Positions 33,328 through 44,152 are shown, counted from the stretch's first letter. The stretch is DNA of 64,000 nucleotides from Cordilura impudica (GCA_963682025.1 OY821517.1:233189326-233253325), one strand, 5' to 3'. The notes: generated by a model from the sequence alone, not told the origin. Numbers and translations are program-made.

Positions 33328-33866
33328 TTAAGTTTTGCCCCTCTTTATAAAAAATTTCCTTATATTTGATACACCATTGTCCAGTGTTATTGTATTTATA
33401 ACTATATCTCCTTCCTTAGTATCAACTGGTAGTTTTACGAGTTGTTTTGAGTTCGCCATTATTGTATATTTCCCAGAAGAAAAATTTGGTTTCATTTCTA
33501 AAGGTATTGTCACTTCATTGGTAGTCAGTGTTTGGTTTTTCAAATCTATTTTAGCTCCAATTTTAGTCAGAAAATCTAAACCTAGCAATCCGTCAAAATA
33601 ACCATGAAATTTAAAAACTAAGAATGTAAAATCACCTGGTGTTCTAATTTCCTTAAAAATGGGCAATGTCACTTTCCTATCAATTTCATATTTATGTACA
33701 ATTGTAGATATAGTAATCGGACTACATTTTTCCATATCTCTAGGATTTATAAATTCTGGATTAATAAAGGATGAGGAAGCTCCAGTGTCTATTAAAAATT
33801 TTAAGTGTCTACCAAATGGAGAGTTTATGTTAATATAGGGTAAAACGCTACCATGTTTATTGAAAT
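33328..33866 (-). pseudogene. pol: Element B aspartic protease
   Basis: Minus-strand translation from about 33,863 gives a segment with FLIDTGASSSFINPEF near 33,800-33,753, the DTG active site of retroelement proteases. It continues with MEKCSPITIS and GYFDGLLGLDFLTKIGAKID, the second conserved (hydrophobic-Gly-LLG-x-DF) motif. The protease would cut Gag and Pol. The first methionine at 33,735 lies after the active site, so the true frame starts further right. Confidence 0.88.
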
Positions 33867-35159
33867 CTATATATCCTGTCTGTTGGTTGAGGCAAAGTTT
33901 CGAAAATCCTGGTTATCGTCAATATTATAATGCTCATATTGGTCCAGAATGGTTCTATCAATATCCTCACGAGTAGGATATAGAGCAGAGTTTTCATTTT
34001 TGTTACTTCTGAATTCATTGATATTATTTACCTCATTTCGTCTTGATATTCTACTAAATTGGGTACTTGGGCTTGTCTTGAATTTGCTTGAGTTCCTGCC
34101 AATTCTTGAAAACCCGCTGGTGGTGTCCATGGGCTCTGGTGGTGATTGATTCCAGTCAAATCGTTGGTTTGGATTATGATTCGAAAAGTTTTCGCGTGGT
34201 GTTTGGGATTGTTGCAAAGGCTAGTGACGATTATTATTGCCAAAATTCCGTGCAAAATTATTGTTATTTGCATTATAAGGTCTTATTGGATAATTAAAAT
34301 CTCGTCTTGGTTGATAATAATTTTCTTGTTTTGGTCTGATGTTTGAATAATTTGGTGAATATTTCTGATATGGTGTGTTCTGATAATTTTGTTTCCATTG
34401 CGAATACTTTGGTTTATTTATATTTGATCTCATATAGTGTATATTCTCTTCCCTAATGCAGTAATCAAGGGCTACTGGCAATGATTCTGGCCTCATTGCT
34501 CTGATGGTTGAACCCATAGGTTCTCGTAAACCTGACAAAAATGAATTCAGACACATTTCAGAGAAAAGATGTCTTTTCGCATTTACAACATTTGCATCGA
34601 TTTCATGAATTAACAGGTTATTTGACAAAGCTGATTGTATTTCCATAACCTCGCTGTAAAATTTTTCAATTGGTTTACCATATTGTTTTAGGGAATGGAG
34701 ATCTCTAATAAGAGAAGTTTCTGTCCGCTTATCAGAATAATGCGATATTAAATTCGCTCGGATTTCGTCCCAGTTAAGAGTCGTACCATACATATTCAGT
34801 ACTTCGTTGGCCTGACCGTCTATTTTGTTCCTTATAGCCCTCAAAAGGATTTGTCCTTGCGGAGTATTATCCGCTCCCCTAACGTGAAGTAGTATTTCCT
34901 CCACATTATTGATAAATTCATGGAGAAGTCTCAGATTCCCATCGAATTTAGGTAGGTCTTTGATTGCGTCCGGAATTCGAAGCGAATTGAAAATGTCATT
35001 GGTATAAACAATCGGTTGTGTCATAGCTGTATTTTGAAATTCGGTATCCAAGGGCATACTAAACTCTAATCTAATATTCTCGGGTATGGATTGGAGGCTT
35101 TTCGATTTAAAGATTTTTAAGTTCTTAGGGTATGGGAGAAATCGGGATTTTCCGCTCAT
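33867..35159 (-). pseudogene. gag: Element B Gag
   Basis: The main frame (35,159-34,221, 312 codons) begins MSGKSRFLPYPKNLKIFKSK and carries the errantivirus-type capsid region (PKFDGNLRLLHEFINNVEEI, NLISHYSDKRTETSLIRDLH). The C-terminal part is rich in Asn, Gln, Tyr and Arg and lacks CCHC knuckles, as is usual for gypsy-group Gag. A frame change near 34,220 leads to 34,217-33,867 (ENFSNHNPNQRFDWNQSPPE), the remaining tail. Gag would form the particle core. Confidence 0.88.
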
Positions 35160-35162
35160 TAA

Positions 35163-36219
35163 ATGGTGTTATTCAATTAAATATATTATTTAGTAAATTT
35201 TCCTCAAATAAAAAAATATTTTGCTTTCTTTTTTTTTCGATAATGATTCGTATGGAATTCACACTTTACTACTTCTTCCTTCAAAAATAGCTTAATATTA
35301 TTAATTCTCTTCTTTAATATATTTTCTTTTTTCTTTAATTGAGAAAAAAAATTTTATTATTATATTTTCCCTTTTTATGCAACACAGTATGTATTCTTTA
35401 AAAATTTCTTAATTTTCTGTAGTTTTCCTTCAATTTAATCAATCTATAATTTTTCTTCAATTTAATCAACACAATATGTATTCTTTAAAATTTCTTTATT
35501 TTCTGTAATTTTTTTTTTTTTTTTTATATAGTTATACAACTCAATGTGTATTCTTTAAAATTTCCTTATTTTCTGTAATTTCTTCTTTTTTTCTTTTTTT
35601 TTATACAACGCAATATGTATTATTTAAAATTCCTTTATTTTCTGTATTTTTTTTTTCAATTTAATCTTAAAAAAATTTTTTTTTTATATATTCATTCTCA
35701 TTCGTATTAAAATTTTGCTTTTAAAAACTTTGGTATTTACTATAATAATATACAAATTATATTTTTTTTTATATAATCGTTTTACACAACACAGTACTTA
35801 CAGAGCCCCTATGAGAGTTATTGCATTCATGATGTTAGGTCCTTCAGCCAGCAATTAAGGAGTAAAATCCACTCGGAAGGTTGTGCTTATCTTTGTTCGT
35901 CTGTAAAAGCCTGGTATCGATATAAATTCGATACTTGTTCTTCATTCAATATTCTCTCGAATGTCGAACAGGCGGCTGTATTAACAGGAATTTTTTTTTT
36001 TTTTTTGTTTTAATTTAACCTGGTATCGATATTAATTCGATACTTGTTCTTCATTCAATATTCCCTCGAATGTCGAACAGGCGGCTGTATTTACAGGAAT
36101 TTTTTTTTTTGTTTTAATTTAACCTGCTATCGATATAAATTCGATTCCCTCGAATGTCGAACAGGCGGTTTTGTTTTATTTCAATGTTTTAACACAATTA
36201 TCGCGATCTGCTGGCTTTA
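35163..36219 (-). other. 5' leader of element B
   Basis: Non-coding, very AT-rich. It has several short repeats: a 60-70-bp unit around ATGTATTCTTTAAAATTTC (35,388-35,640) and a unit around CTGGTATCGATATTAATTCG (35,911, 36,019, 36,122) with GAATGTCGAACAGGCGGCTG. Errantivirus leaders often carry such repeats. No ORF of note. Confidence 0.7.
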
Positions 36220-36230
36220 CCGACTGCGCC
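36220..36230 (-). promoter_or_regulatory. Primer-binding site of element B (tRNA-Ser type)
   Basis: GGCGCAGTCGG on the minus strand follows directly after the LTR end GTAACT. This is the primer site used by several errantiviruses such as ZAM and 17.6, complementary to a tRNA-Ser 3' end. Confidence 0.85.
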
Positions 36231-36783
36231 AGTTACTTTACTTAAGAAAAAAACGTTTGTGTCTTTTGAATGTTGTATAATTACTAACTTTATTTTTGAA
36301 TTTACAGTTTAATATAAAACAAGAAAATGTACAAAAATTGATGACTTAATAAATCGAAAATAATTATAAAAAATGCATACGATAATAAAAACAAAATTCA
36401 ACTTAAATTTATAGGTGTTACAAAATATGTTAAAGTGTGCACTAATAAAGAATAAAACAAAATTCTATATAACAGCACATTTAGGTTTGTGTGGATGTAA
36501 GTAGTGGATTGGACAGGAAGTAAGTATTAATTAGTTTATGCAAAGACAATGGTTCATTTTGCTTACTTTAATAATTTATAATTAAATGGAAAAAATATTT
36601 ATTAAATTGTGTCAGTAATATGAACTAAAATAAGATATAAAAAATGTATAAATAAATTGTTGTTGTTGTTGTTATTTTTGTTTACTGCTGTCTTGGTGGT
36701 TTCGGTAAATTGTTGTTGTTGTTGTTATTTATGTTTACTGCCGTCTTGGTGGTTTTGGTGGGGGTTGATGTGACAACATAACT
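36231..36783 (-). repeat. 5' LTR of element B
   Basis: 553 bases, uninterrupted, near-identical to the 3' LTR. Gives the empty site for the MITE at 23,302-23,792. Confidence 0.95.
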
Positions 36784-36787
36784 CGCG

Positions 36788-37576
36788 TCTTATATTTTCA
36801 ATTTATATTTGTGTGGATCTACATTCCCACATCTTGAGTTCATGACGCTCAATAGGAGATGATTCATCCTTATCCTCACTTAATTTATTTACGTTATCAA
36901 TTTTATTTTCATTTATTTCATTTTGTATCATGTTTTCACTCATTGTAATCGTCAATGTCTTTTCATTTAGATCGTCAACTTCTATTAGGTTTATAAAATT
37001 CTATTCCATCTCCATTATGTAATTTCTTTTCCTGGTATTATCATGAATTATATACCCCTCCACATAAATCCCATGAATCAATAATTTTCTCTAATTTTTA
37101 GTTCATTCCTTAAAAATTTTCCTTTTTCTTTTTACATTCTCCATATCCATTGTTCATTACACTTTCATTCAAAAATTATTTTTATCTATCAATTTTTCCA
37201 CTTTAATTTATAGTATTTTCTTTTGTACATTTGTAAATTTTAAATTTTATTTCCATAGTTTTGTTTACGATATAGATTATAATGTAATTCTAAAATTTTC
37301 ATAGAATCTTGTTTATAAAGAAATTTTTCTTATAATGTATGTAGTGTATTCTCTTTTTCGATATTAAATCTTATTTAACAATTTTATCAAAAAAATGATT
37401 CTTAACCTATGTACATATAATTGGACAAATATAAGTAACGTACATATTTCAATTAATTAAAGATTACAAATAATTATTTAATCTGATCAAATTGTAATTT
37501 ATTTTATAAAATTATTTTATTATATTTTCAAGTTTATATATAAAAAAAAAATGTTCGTCATTTTGAAATATATCTA
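36788..37576 (-). other. Element C interior without recognisable gene
   Basis: AT-rich minus-strand remnant of Gag-Pol too decayed to read. Short phrases such as MSENMIQNEINENKIDNVNK appear in the minus translation near 36,945-36,880 but no family motif is evident. Confidence 0.4.
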
Positions 37577-37897
37577 CTAGTTCGCATATTTCCTTATCAT
37601 CAAAATGGTCTCTAATTCAGTAGTCGATGGTCGCAAAATGTCCTTTTCTGTCGGTCTTCCCTTCATTCCTATGTCTTTCCATAATCTGGTTAACCATTCT
37701 ACTCTCCTTTCTAGTGTAGCCTTAACCATTTTCTTTTCTATCTTTTTCTTTCTCTGTTTGTCGAAACTACCAAAATATTTCTCATAGTCGAAGTTACGGA
37801 TTTCTTCGTCCAGTCTGTCTAACATGTCTGTCCCTTCTTTTATGTTATCTTCCTTACCATCTTCGACGATTATTGGAATGTTCCTATTACTAGACAT
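37577..37897 (-). CDS. Gag-like short ORF of element C
   Basis: The 106-codon frame begins MSSNRNIPIIVEDGKEDNIK and is highly charged, with a Lys-rich middle (DKQRKKKIEKKMVKATLERR) and ends near RPSTTELETILMIRKYAN. It occupies the place of gag after the small membrane-protein ORF. I see no direct sequence match to the Gag of A or D, so its identity as Gag rests on position only. Confidence 0.4.
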   Translation of the reverse strand: MSSNRNIPIIVEDGKEDNIKEGTDMLDRLDEEIRNFDYEKYFGSFDKQRKKKIEKKMVKATLERRVEWLTRLWKDIGMKGRPTEKDILRPSTTELETILMIRKYAN

Positions 37898-37945
37898 TTT
37901 TGTTTTATTTTTATATAAATCTGTAAAAAAAAAAATTTCTGTTAT

Positions 37946-38134
37946 TTATGCCGCGTTATGTACAGCTTGCCTATGTATCTGCTTCTTTACGTATTTCTTT
38001 ATATATTTAACCAATACTGTGATAGTCGTAATAGCACAAATTAGTATCATGACCTTAAAACTAATGCTTATTGCTGTCGGAGCGTTTCTCTGTTGCTGTC
38101 ACTACTTCCTTTATTTTAGTCTGTGTACTGCCCA
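37946..38134 (-). pseudogene. Small membrane protein upstream of gag, element C (frameshifted)
   Basis: Minus strand: the start MGSTQTKIKEVVTATEKRSD is followed, after a one-base frame change near 38,075, by AISISFKVMILICAITTITV, then LVKYIKKYVKKQIHRQ and a stop at 37,946. Pattern and position match the ORF of element D: MG start, polar N terminus, one membrane segment, then a YIKK-type basic tail. The copy is broken but readable. Confidence 0.55.
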
Positions 38135-38624
38135 TTATGAAATTATCTTTGCATAATTTATAAAATTTACTTCAATTTGTTTTATGTTCTCTATTAATAT
38201 TCTTTTTAAAATTTTTCTTTCAAATTAATTTTGCTTCAAAATATTTCCTCATTACTTCTGGTTCAGCAGCTGGAAATGTTGTAGCTCTAGTGCTGTTGAA
38301 TTCATTTTCCTATATAAATGTTGGTCTGAGGTCGATGTTAAGATTGGCAGGTTTTTTATTTATGTCATTATTCTGCTTTTTGCCATAGTTGTTGTAATTC
38401 TTCGCCCATGTAACTGTTGTTGATTTCTAAAAAAAAAATCTTAATATTTTTCCTTCTGTCCTTAACACCAAAAAGGATCAAGACTAAGCGTAAGCTATGT
38501 TTGTCCCGTTTCCTTTGCTTCCAGATTAAGCAAAATTAAATTTAGCAAAGTTAAATTGCTGTATTTTTTAATTTCTGTTGCTTTGTATCTATCAGCAATT
38601 TGGTAGGATCAGAAGATTGCATAT
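38135..38624 (-). other. 5' leader of element C
   Basis: No gene. AT-rich sequence between the primer-site array and the small ORF. Confidence 0.5.
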
Positions 38625-38822
38625 AATGTTCGACAGGATCGTTATATAATGTTCGGCAGGATCATTATATGATGTTTGGAAGGATCATTATATAATGTTT
38701 GGCAGGATCGTTATATAATGTTTGGCATGATTATTATAATGTTTGGCAGGATTATTATAATGTTTGGCAGGATTATTATAATGTTTGGCAGGATCGCCAT
38801 ATAATGTTTGGCAGGATCGCCA
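38625..38822 (-). repeat. Nine tandem units of LTR end plus primer-binding site
   Basis: Units of 21-23 bases, plus-strand consensus GTTTGGCAGGATCGCCATAT then AAT, abut the 5' LTR of element C. Each joins a 13-base primer-site sequence (minus TGGCGATCCTGCC) to an ATTATA LTR end. The two units next to the LTR keep GGCAGGATCGCCA exactly; the outer ones have drifted to GGCAGGATCGTTA, GGCAGGATTATTA and similar. The complement of the exact form agrees with the tRNA-Arg(ACG) 3' end with CCA. Confidence 0.85.
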
Positions 38823-39300
38823 TATAATGTTCGACGTTGATCGCAAATTAAAAGAAACACTTGTCGTTTTTCCGTTTCTAAGTCTAAAATGTTAATGCTT
38901 TATTTACCACCAATTACCCTGCTTATAAAGAACTTATGAGAAGTTGTATACTTCTTCGCTAAAGAGAACTTTCTAAAGTACTCTTAATAATTATTAATAC
39001 TAAGAGAGATATTCTAACATGCTCTCGATAATCTAGTTTTACATTCAATTAGTTAATGGGGTGTGGCTTAGTTTGAAAAAATGGATACTCATTGAATCAA
39101 TGTCTAGTGGCGCGCGGCTTCACTCTCAGTTTCATTATTACTCACTGAGAATACAAGTGCTGCCGCATTCCATTCAGTACATTGACCATATGTAGTATAT
39201 GTGTATGACTCGTGCCATAGAAATGAGAGCCACCCCATTGTTTGTATACATGACGCTGTACGTTAGCATTTGGCCTACATTCGTACGCTACGTCTTGACA
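38823..39300 (-). repeat. 5' LTR of element C
   Basis: 478 bases, matching 21,572-22,057 apart from about four substitutions and an 8-base deletion near its outer end (CGTCTTGACA for CGTCATGTATACACGACA). Confidence 0.9.
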
Positions 39301-39302
39301 AA

Positions 39303-39388
39303 CGAAAAGAAGTTAAAGGTAACTTTATTGTTTGTTAAAGGTAACTTTAGATAAAGTGAGCAATAAAGTTACCTTTAACTTCTTTTCG
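39303..39388. repeat. 28-bp perfect inverted repeat (hairpin)
   Basis: The arms at 39,303-39,330 and 39,361-39,388 are perfect reverse complements, starting CGAAAAGAAGTTAAAGGTAA. The 30-base loop holds a third copy of GTTAAAGGTAACTTTA. The left arm touches the target duplication of element C. Confidence 0.9.
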
Positions 39389-40030
39389 ATACAATATCTT
39401 ATTTTGCTTAATCTTTTGATAATCTTAGCATGAACCCATTTACAATAATTATTTAAAACTAGCTGTTTTTACCCGGTCTTGCCCGGGATCCAAAGGACTT
39501 TGACTTGAAAAATGGTTCACTATGCTTACCAGGCATTGAGTACTAAGTCCGCGATGAACAACTCGTCAAAAAAATTAACTTACTCCCAAAAAATTTGTAT
39601 GGGATTGGGGAATTTGTTCATGGTGAAAAAATTCCCTATGTTCACGTTTTTTTGGGGAACAAATTCATGTTTTATTTCAATTTAAAATTTTGTGATTTTT
39701 TAATTTAGAACTTTTTTTTATAAGACGCTACAGCAAAAATGCTTCAAAAATAAGCTGCGAAACCGCCTTAAGTTTTTTTTTTGAATATTATTTATTTTGT
39801 AAACATCAAATATAACGGAATCGTTTGCAAATTAAAGGAATCAGAACTTTTAAAAATAGCATTACTTTATTCAATAAGTGATCATCATTGAGCAGAGACG
39901 TCAAAGAAAAACGGAAAATGAATGCGACGTTTAAAATTGTGCCGCAATGTTGCTTTAAGCAACTGCTTATAGTATATGTATAGTAATTATTGCACATACG
40001 TAGATAACATTTATCACAAGACTTTTCACT

Positions 40031-40450
40031 GAGCTGTGTCCCGAGAGCGAGTCGCGTCCGCGCGTTTGGCAGCTACACCCGTGCTGCCGCGCAGTTGTCG
40101 TCAATTTATTTGAATCCCAAAATATATTTTTCAGAACATTCCTATATTTTAGCTGAGCTGTGTTCCGTGGGCGCGTCGCGTCCGCGCGCCCCTTCCATGC
40201 GCTTGGCAGCTACACCCATGCTGCCTCGCAGTTGTCGTCAACTTATTTTAATCGCCAAAATATATTTTTCAGATCATTGCAATATTTTAGCTGAGCTGTG
40301 TTCGCGAGCGCGTCGCGTCCGCGTCCGCGCGTTTGGCAGCCATACCAGTGCTGCCGCGCAGTTGTTTTCAACCTATTTTAATTGTCAAATTTTATTTTTC
40401 AGATCATCTGATATTTGAGCGCAGCTGTGTTCCGCGAGCGCATCGCGTCA
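40031..40450 (-). repeat. GC-rich tandem repeat, 124-138-bp period
   Basis: Units begin GAGCTGTGTTCCGCGAGCGC (about 40,031, 40,155, 40,293, 40,420) and contain GTCGCGTCCGCGCG, TTTGGCAGC and TATATTTTTCAGA. About 3.5 copies. It is markedly richer in GC and CpG than its surroundings. Confidence 0.88.
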
Positions 40451-40689
40451 CGTCCGCGCGCCGCTTTCGTGGATCGAAATTATGCTATTGAAAAGAATAT
40501 AGATTTTAAAAACGTTTATTGAGAGCAGTATGGAGATTTTGTTCATTTCTTTTGGGGACCATTATTAAAAAATTTGGGGAATTTGTTCATTTTTTGGGGA
40601 ATTTGTGCATTGGGGGCTAAGTGCTGAGCGCATGCTCACCACTACAACTTAGCATGGATTATTTTGAGTGTATTATATCTAAAAGTTAC

Positions 40690-40905
40690 GAATTTTAGTT
40701 ATTCTAGAGCTTGGGGATATACAGCAATTCTGGTTTTTCCTTCTGGTGCATATACGAAAAGCTTGTGCTGGCTTCCAACTCAGGAGCAGGCGAAAAATAA
40801 TTGTCTATGAGAAAAACAGGGAGATTCTAAGTTGACACCTGCTCCCGTAAGAGATGGTCCTTTTATGTACGTTATGTTAGGAACAACTTTTTGTACCATC
40901 TCTTG
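40690..40905 (-). pseudogene. C-terminal fragment of Helitron Pif1-type helicase
   Basis: Minus translation reads GPSLTGAGVNLESPCFSHRQ, LFFACS, one stop, then VGSQHKLFVYAPEGKTRIAV and YPQALE with a stop near 40,697. This is the same conserved helicase end as at 13,875-14,005, but from a different Helitron family member (HRQLFFACS against HGQLYVPCS). Confidence 0.85.
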
Positions 40906-41699
40906 CAATGAAAAACCAACTTACAAAAGCCTTCTGGTATGGATATTACAGTCGTTTCAAGAGTTTCACATTCCCTGGAGTTAGCTTGTCTTATCCGTTG
41001 GGCCTGAAGACATTGTTGAGTCGTTTCCAGAGTTTCAGATTCCCTCGACTAAGCTTGGCTTAGCTGCTGGATTTCTAGATGTACTGGAGTAGATTCAGGC
41101 ATTTCCGCTTCTCTTACAAAGCTTGTCTTGATCTTTGGGCTTCAAGACGTTATTGGGTTTGCTTAGGTGTTTCAGCATTTTTCGACTCAGATTGTCTAAC
41201 TCGTTGAGCCTCGTTGATCAGGTTCTCTAGAGTTCTGTTTTGTTTAAGCATTTTTGCATTTGAGATAGTACGGCCTATATGCTATGCTTTCATGTGCAAG
41301 GCACAATTGAAAATAGTTTTTTTTCCACCTTTACAACTCATTTATATAGTGAAAAAGATGAAATGGAAATATTTGTAATAGGTTGCTTTCCAATGTAGCC
41401 AAAAGGCAAGATGAAAATAAATGTAATATGTATATTTAAAAAGGCGAGATGCAAATATTTATAATCGGAATAATCCTGCAGCGGTAGTCAACCTATGAAA
41501 AAAATCTGCACTAATTTTGGGGTGTTGCAACTCATATAGCAAAAAAGATAAGACGGGAAAATTTGTAATAGGTTGATTTAAAATCTTCATTTCATACTGG
41601 TGTAAACACAAGAGTAGTAAGTAAAGAGATTTATGTACAAAATTTTTGGGAAGTCCATTGAAAAATTAAAATATGTGAACAAACACTAAAAGCGTATAT

Positions 41700-42545
41700 G
41701 GAAAATTAAGAAAAGTGGGCGTGGCCGATAAAAGTATATGACGACCTTACCTGGGATTTGAGAATAATGTGCAGTAAATTCGAGCGAAACCCATAAAAAA
41801 TTAAAAAAGTGGTCGCAAAAGTAGGCGTGGCCGATAAGAAGCATATGGTGACTTTCCCTGTGGAACAGAGATCGTGTGTACCAAATTTCAGAGGAAACCG
41901 TTAACAAATAAAAATTTGTATAGCGAACAAATATACCAAAAAGCAGAAAATTAATTGTATATAAAAAGTGGGCGTAAAAGTAGGCGTGGTCGATAAGAAG
42001 CATATGGTGACCTTAGCTGGAGTACAGGGATCGCGTGCACCGAATCTCAAAGAAATCCGTTAACAAATAAAAATTTGTATAGCGAACATATATACCAAAA
42101 AGCAGAAAATGAATTTTATATAAAAAGTGGGCGTAAAAGTAGGCGCGGCCGATAAGAAGCATATGGTGACCTTAGCTGGAGTACAGGGATCGTGTGTACC
42201 AAATCTCGGATAAATCCGTAAACAAATAAAAATTTGTATAGCGAACAAATATACCAAAAAGCAGAAAATGAATTTAATATAAAAAGTGGGCGTAAAAGTA
42301 GGCGTGGACGATAAGAAGTATATGGTGACCTTAGCTGGAGTACAGGGATCGTGTGTACCGAATTTCAGAGAAATCCGTTAACAAGTAAAAATTTGTATAG
42401 TGAACAAATATGAATAAAACAGAAAAGGAATTTTACATAAAAAGTGGGCGTAAAAGTAGGCGTGGCCGTAAAAAGTATATGGCGACTTTTCCTGGGGTAT
42501 AGAGATCGTGGGTACAAAATTTCAGGGAAATCCGTTGAAAAATAA
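41700..42545 (-). repeat. About 159-bp tandem repeats in the Helitron
   Basis: AAAAAGTGGGCGTAAAAGTA starts at 41,963, 42,122, 42,281 and 42,439, with older units near 41,803 and 41,710. Each unit contains GATAAGAAGCATATGGTGAC and AAAATTTGTATAGCGAAC. Small frames through the array are artefacts. Confidence 0.93.
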
Positions 42546-43640
42546 AAATTTGTATAGCGGTCAAACAAACAAACAAACAAATAAGCAAACAAACAAACAA
42601 ACAGAAAATGAATTTTATATATATAGATTATTTTCTCTGTTATTATTCTTTTCTACTGTCTTTTTCTGTTCACAAATGCTTTGTTTATTAAATTCATTCG
42701 CACATATTCTAGGATTTAATTTATCCATCAATGTTTTCGGTTTATAACAAAATATTAAATTTGATGGTGTGGTACCTATAACTATTTTTGGGGTTGTTCT
42801 ATACTTTAACAGAAAATTGTTTATTTTAAAATCCCATGATTTATGTCTGTATTTCGGATCTAATAAATATTTTTTCAAACTGTTTTTCAGAGTTTGCACG
42901 GCTCTTTCTGCACTTCCATTACGGATGATACGCAGGCGATTTCAAACATTCAATACCACTATTTTCACAAAAATTTATAATTTCTGTTGCTCCGAAAGAA
43001 GGGCCGTTGCCGCTTACAATTTGCCGTGGTAATCCAAATATGGAAAAGAACGATCTCAAAACTTCTATAAGACTATTGGCAGTTGTGTTTTTTAATACCT
43101 TAGCGTCTATCAATGGATTCTTTCGAATGGGAACTTGGACTCTGTTCAAGATGTTAATATAGGTTTTGAAACATTTTGATTGCTACTACAGACAGTACAA
43201 GATTTTACATAATTTTATATGTCATTATCAATGCCAAGCCACCAGATATAACTCCTAGCCAAAGTTTCCATTCTTACAATTATATGAAGAAAGGAAAATT
43301 GACCATCTCTGCAACCTCTCTGATGTCACAGTGGGTAAATTCTTTTTAACAGAGAATATTTCTCGTAATGGTTGATGGTCACTCTCAATTATAAAAGACA
43401 ATCCATAAATATATTTATGAAATCTAGGTATTGCAAAAACAATAGCAAGAGCTTCTTTATGTAATTGCGAGTAATTACGTTCTGCTGGAAGAGTGCTTGA
43501 AACGTACATTACAGGGCGTTCTTTCCATTTACTACGTGTGACAAAATACCACCAACGCCATAAGGACTAGCATCACATGAGATAATTATTGGTTTATGTG
43601 GATCGTGTTGTGTATTGTACTCTCTCGCTATGATTTATCT

Positions 43641-44152
43641 TGTAATAATAAAAAAAATGGACGGATGATTGAAGAAAAAGGATTTTTGTTTGACGGTACG
43701 TTTGAAGAAGGATTTTAAAGTGATTATTCAATTTATGGAGTTTTACTTTATTCATTATAAGGATATTTAAAGAGTGTCCTATCAAAAAGAGAATGGTTTT
43801 AAGTATTTACTAAGCACTTCTGCCGATATTAGACGAGCATGTGAGTGCCCCTTTTTTGAATTATGAAAACAACCTTTAAGTTTGAGATATGCTTTCTTAA
43901 TTAATTTTTATTGAATATTTACCATACTTATATACTAAAAATGTAATTACAAATATGCTGTGTATTAATTATTATTGTCATAGCATATACGTCATAGCTT
44001 TGTGTTGTTTATTCATAAGTGTGCATACGTTTGCACATTATGCTTGTTGTTACCATCGAACATTGACTTCGTTGGTATGTGCAAACGTTTGCATTCATGT
44101 TTATTATGATTGTCGCGTGTATAGTGACAATCATAATTGTGCATTCACTACA
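43641..44152 (-). repeat. 3' LTR of element D
   Basis: 512 bases. It includes the palindromic ACTATACACGCGACAATC region with ATGATTGTC/GACAATCAT (44,106-44,134) and GTGCATACGTTTGCACAT near 44,021. Confidence 0.9.

Larger units (their letters stand above)
23288..36783 (-). mobile_element. Element B: errantivirus-like gypsy retroelement with env, TSD CGCG
   Basis: LTRs at 23,288-24,334 (553 bases once a MITE and its target repeat are removed) and 36,231-36,783 (553 bases) differ by very few bases. On the minus strand they begin AGTTATGTTGTC and end GTAACT. CGCG flanks both ends (23,284-23,287 and 36,784-36,787). The polypurine tract AAGGGGGGAGG precedes the 3' LTR and a GGCGCAGTCGG primer site follows the 5' LTR. 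Gag, protease, RT, RNase H, integrase and env are all present, as in insect errantiviruses. Element A is inserted in its RT. Confidence 0.95.
21572..39300 (-). mobile_element. Element C: 412/mdg1-like LTR element, outermost of the nest, TSD AACG
   Basis: Direct repeats at 21,572-22,057 and 38,823-39,300 are its LTRs; on the minus strand they begin TGTC and end ATTATA. AACG flanks both ends (21,568-21,571 and 39,301-39,304). Removing element B leaves only about 3.1 kb of interior with a short gag-like ORF, a small membrane-protein ORF and a remnant of the pre-integrase spacer, but no RT or integrase. It is a non-autonomous deletion derivative. The primer site follows its 5' LTR directly and is present in nine tandem copies. 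Confidence 0.9.
39459..42627 (-). mobile_element. Helitron, about 3.2 kb, in the integrase of element E
   Basis: Minus strand: 5' TCTATATATATAAAATTC at 42,627, 3' end CTAG at 39,459 preceded by a CCCGG/CCGGG hairpin (39,472-39,487). The flanks are A and T, as required. The body holds six units of about 159 bases, AAAC runs near the 5' end, and a decayed helicase tail. An extra block with its own repeats (39,500-40,690) lies between the helicase remnant and the 3' end. Confidence 0.82.
39389..43636 (-). pseudogene. pol: Element E: Ty3/gypsy pol remnant, split by a Helitron
   Basis: Minus-strand frames show RNase H (IIISCDASPYGVGGILSH, then LPAERNYSQLHKEALAIVFA and FIIESDHQPLREIF, 43,590-43,255), the integrase core (FGLPRQIVSGNGPSFGATEI near 43,040, GIECLKSPAYHP), and its C-terminal side (INNFLLKYRTTPKIVIGTTP, KPKTLMDKLNP, 42,850-42,720). 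After the Helitron the frame resumes as KWVHAKIIKRLSKIRYCIEK at 39,440-39,388, the expected C-terminal domain, one frame off. The type resembles K02A2.6-like gypsy elements. RT and gag are missing; element D follows on the right. Confidence 0.8.

Noticed and set aside
40095..40418. 107-codon ORF in the GC-rich repeats
   Set aside because: The frame simply follows the 124-138-bp tandem repeat.
41700..42545. CRISPR-like regular repeats
   Set aside because: Units are about 159 bases, tandem and without unique spacers, and lie inside a Helitron in a eukaryotic sequence.
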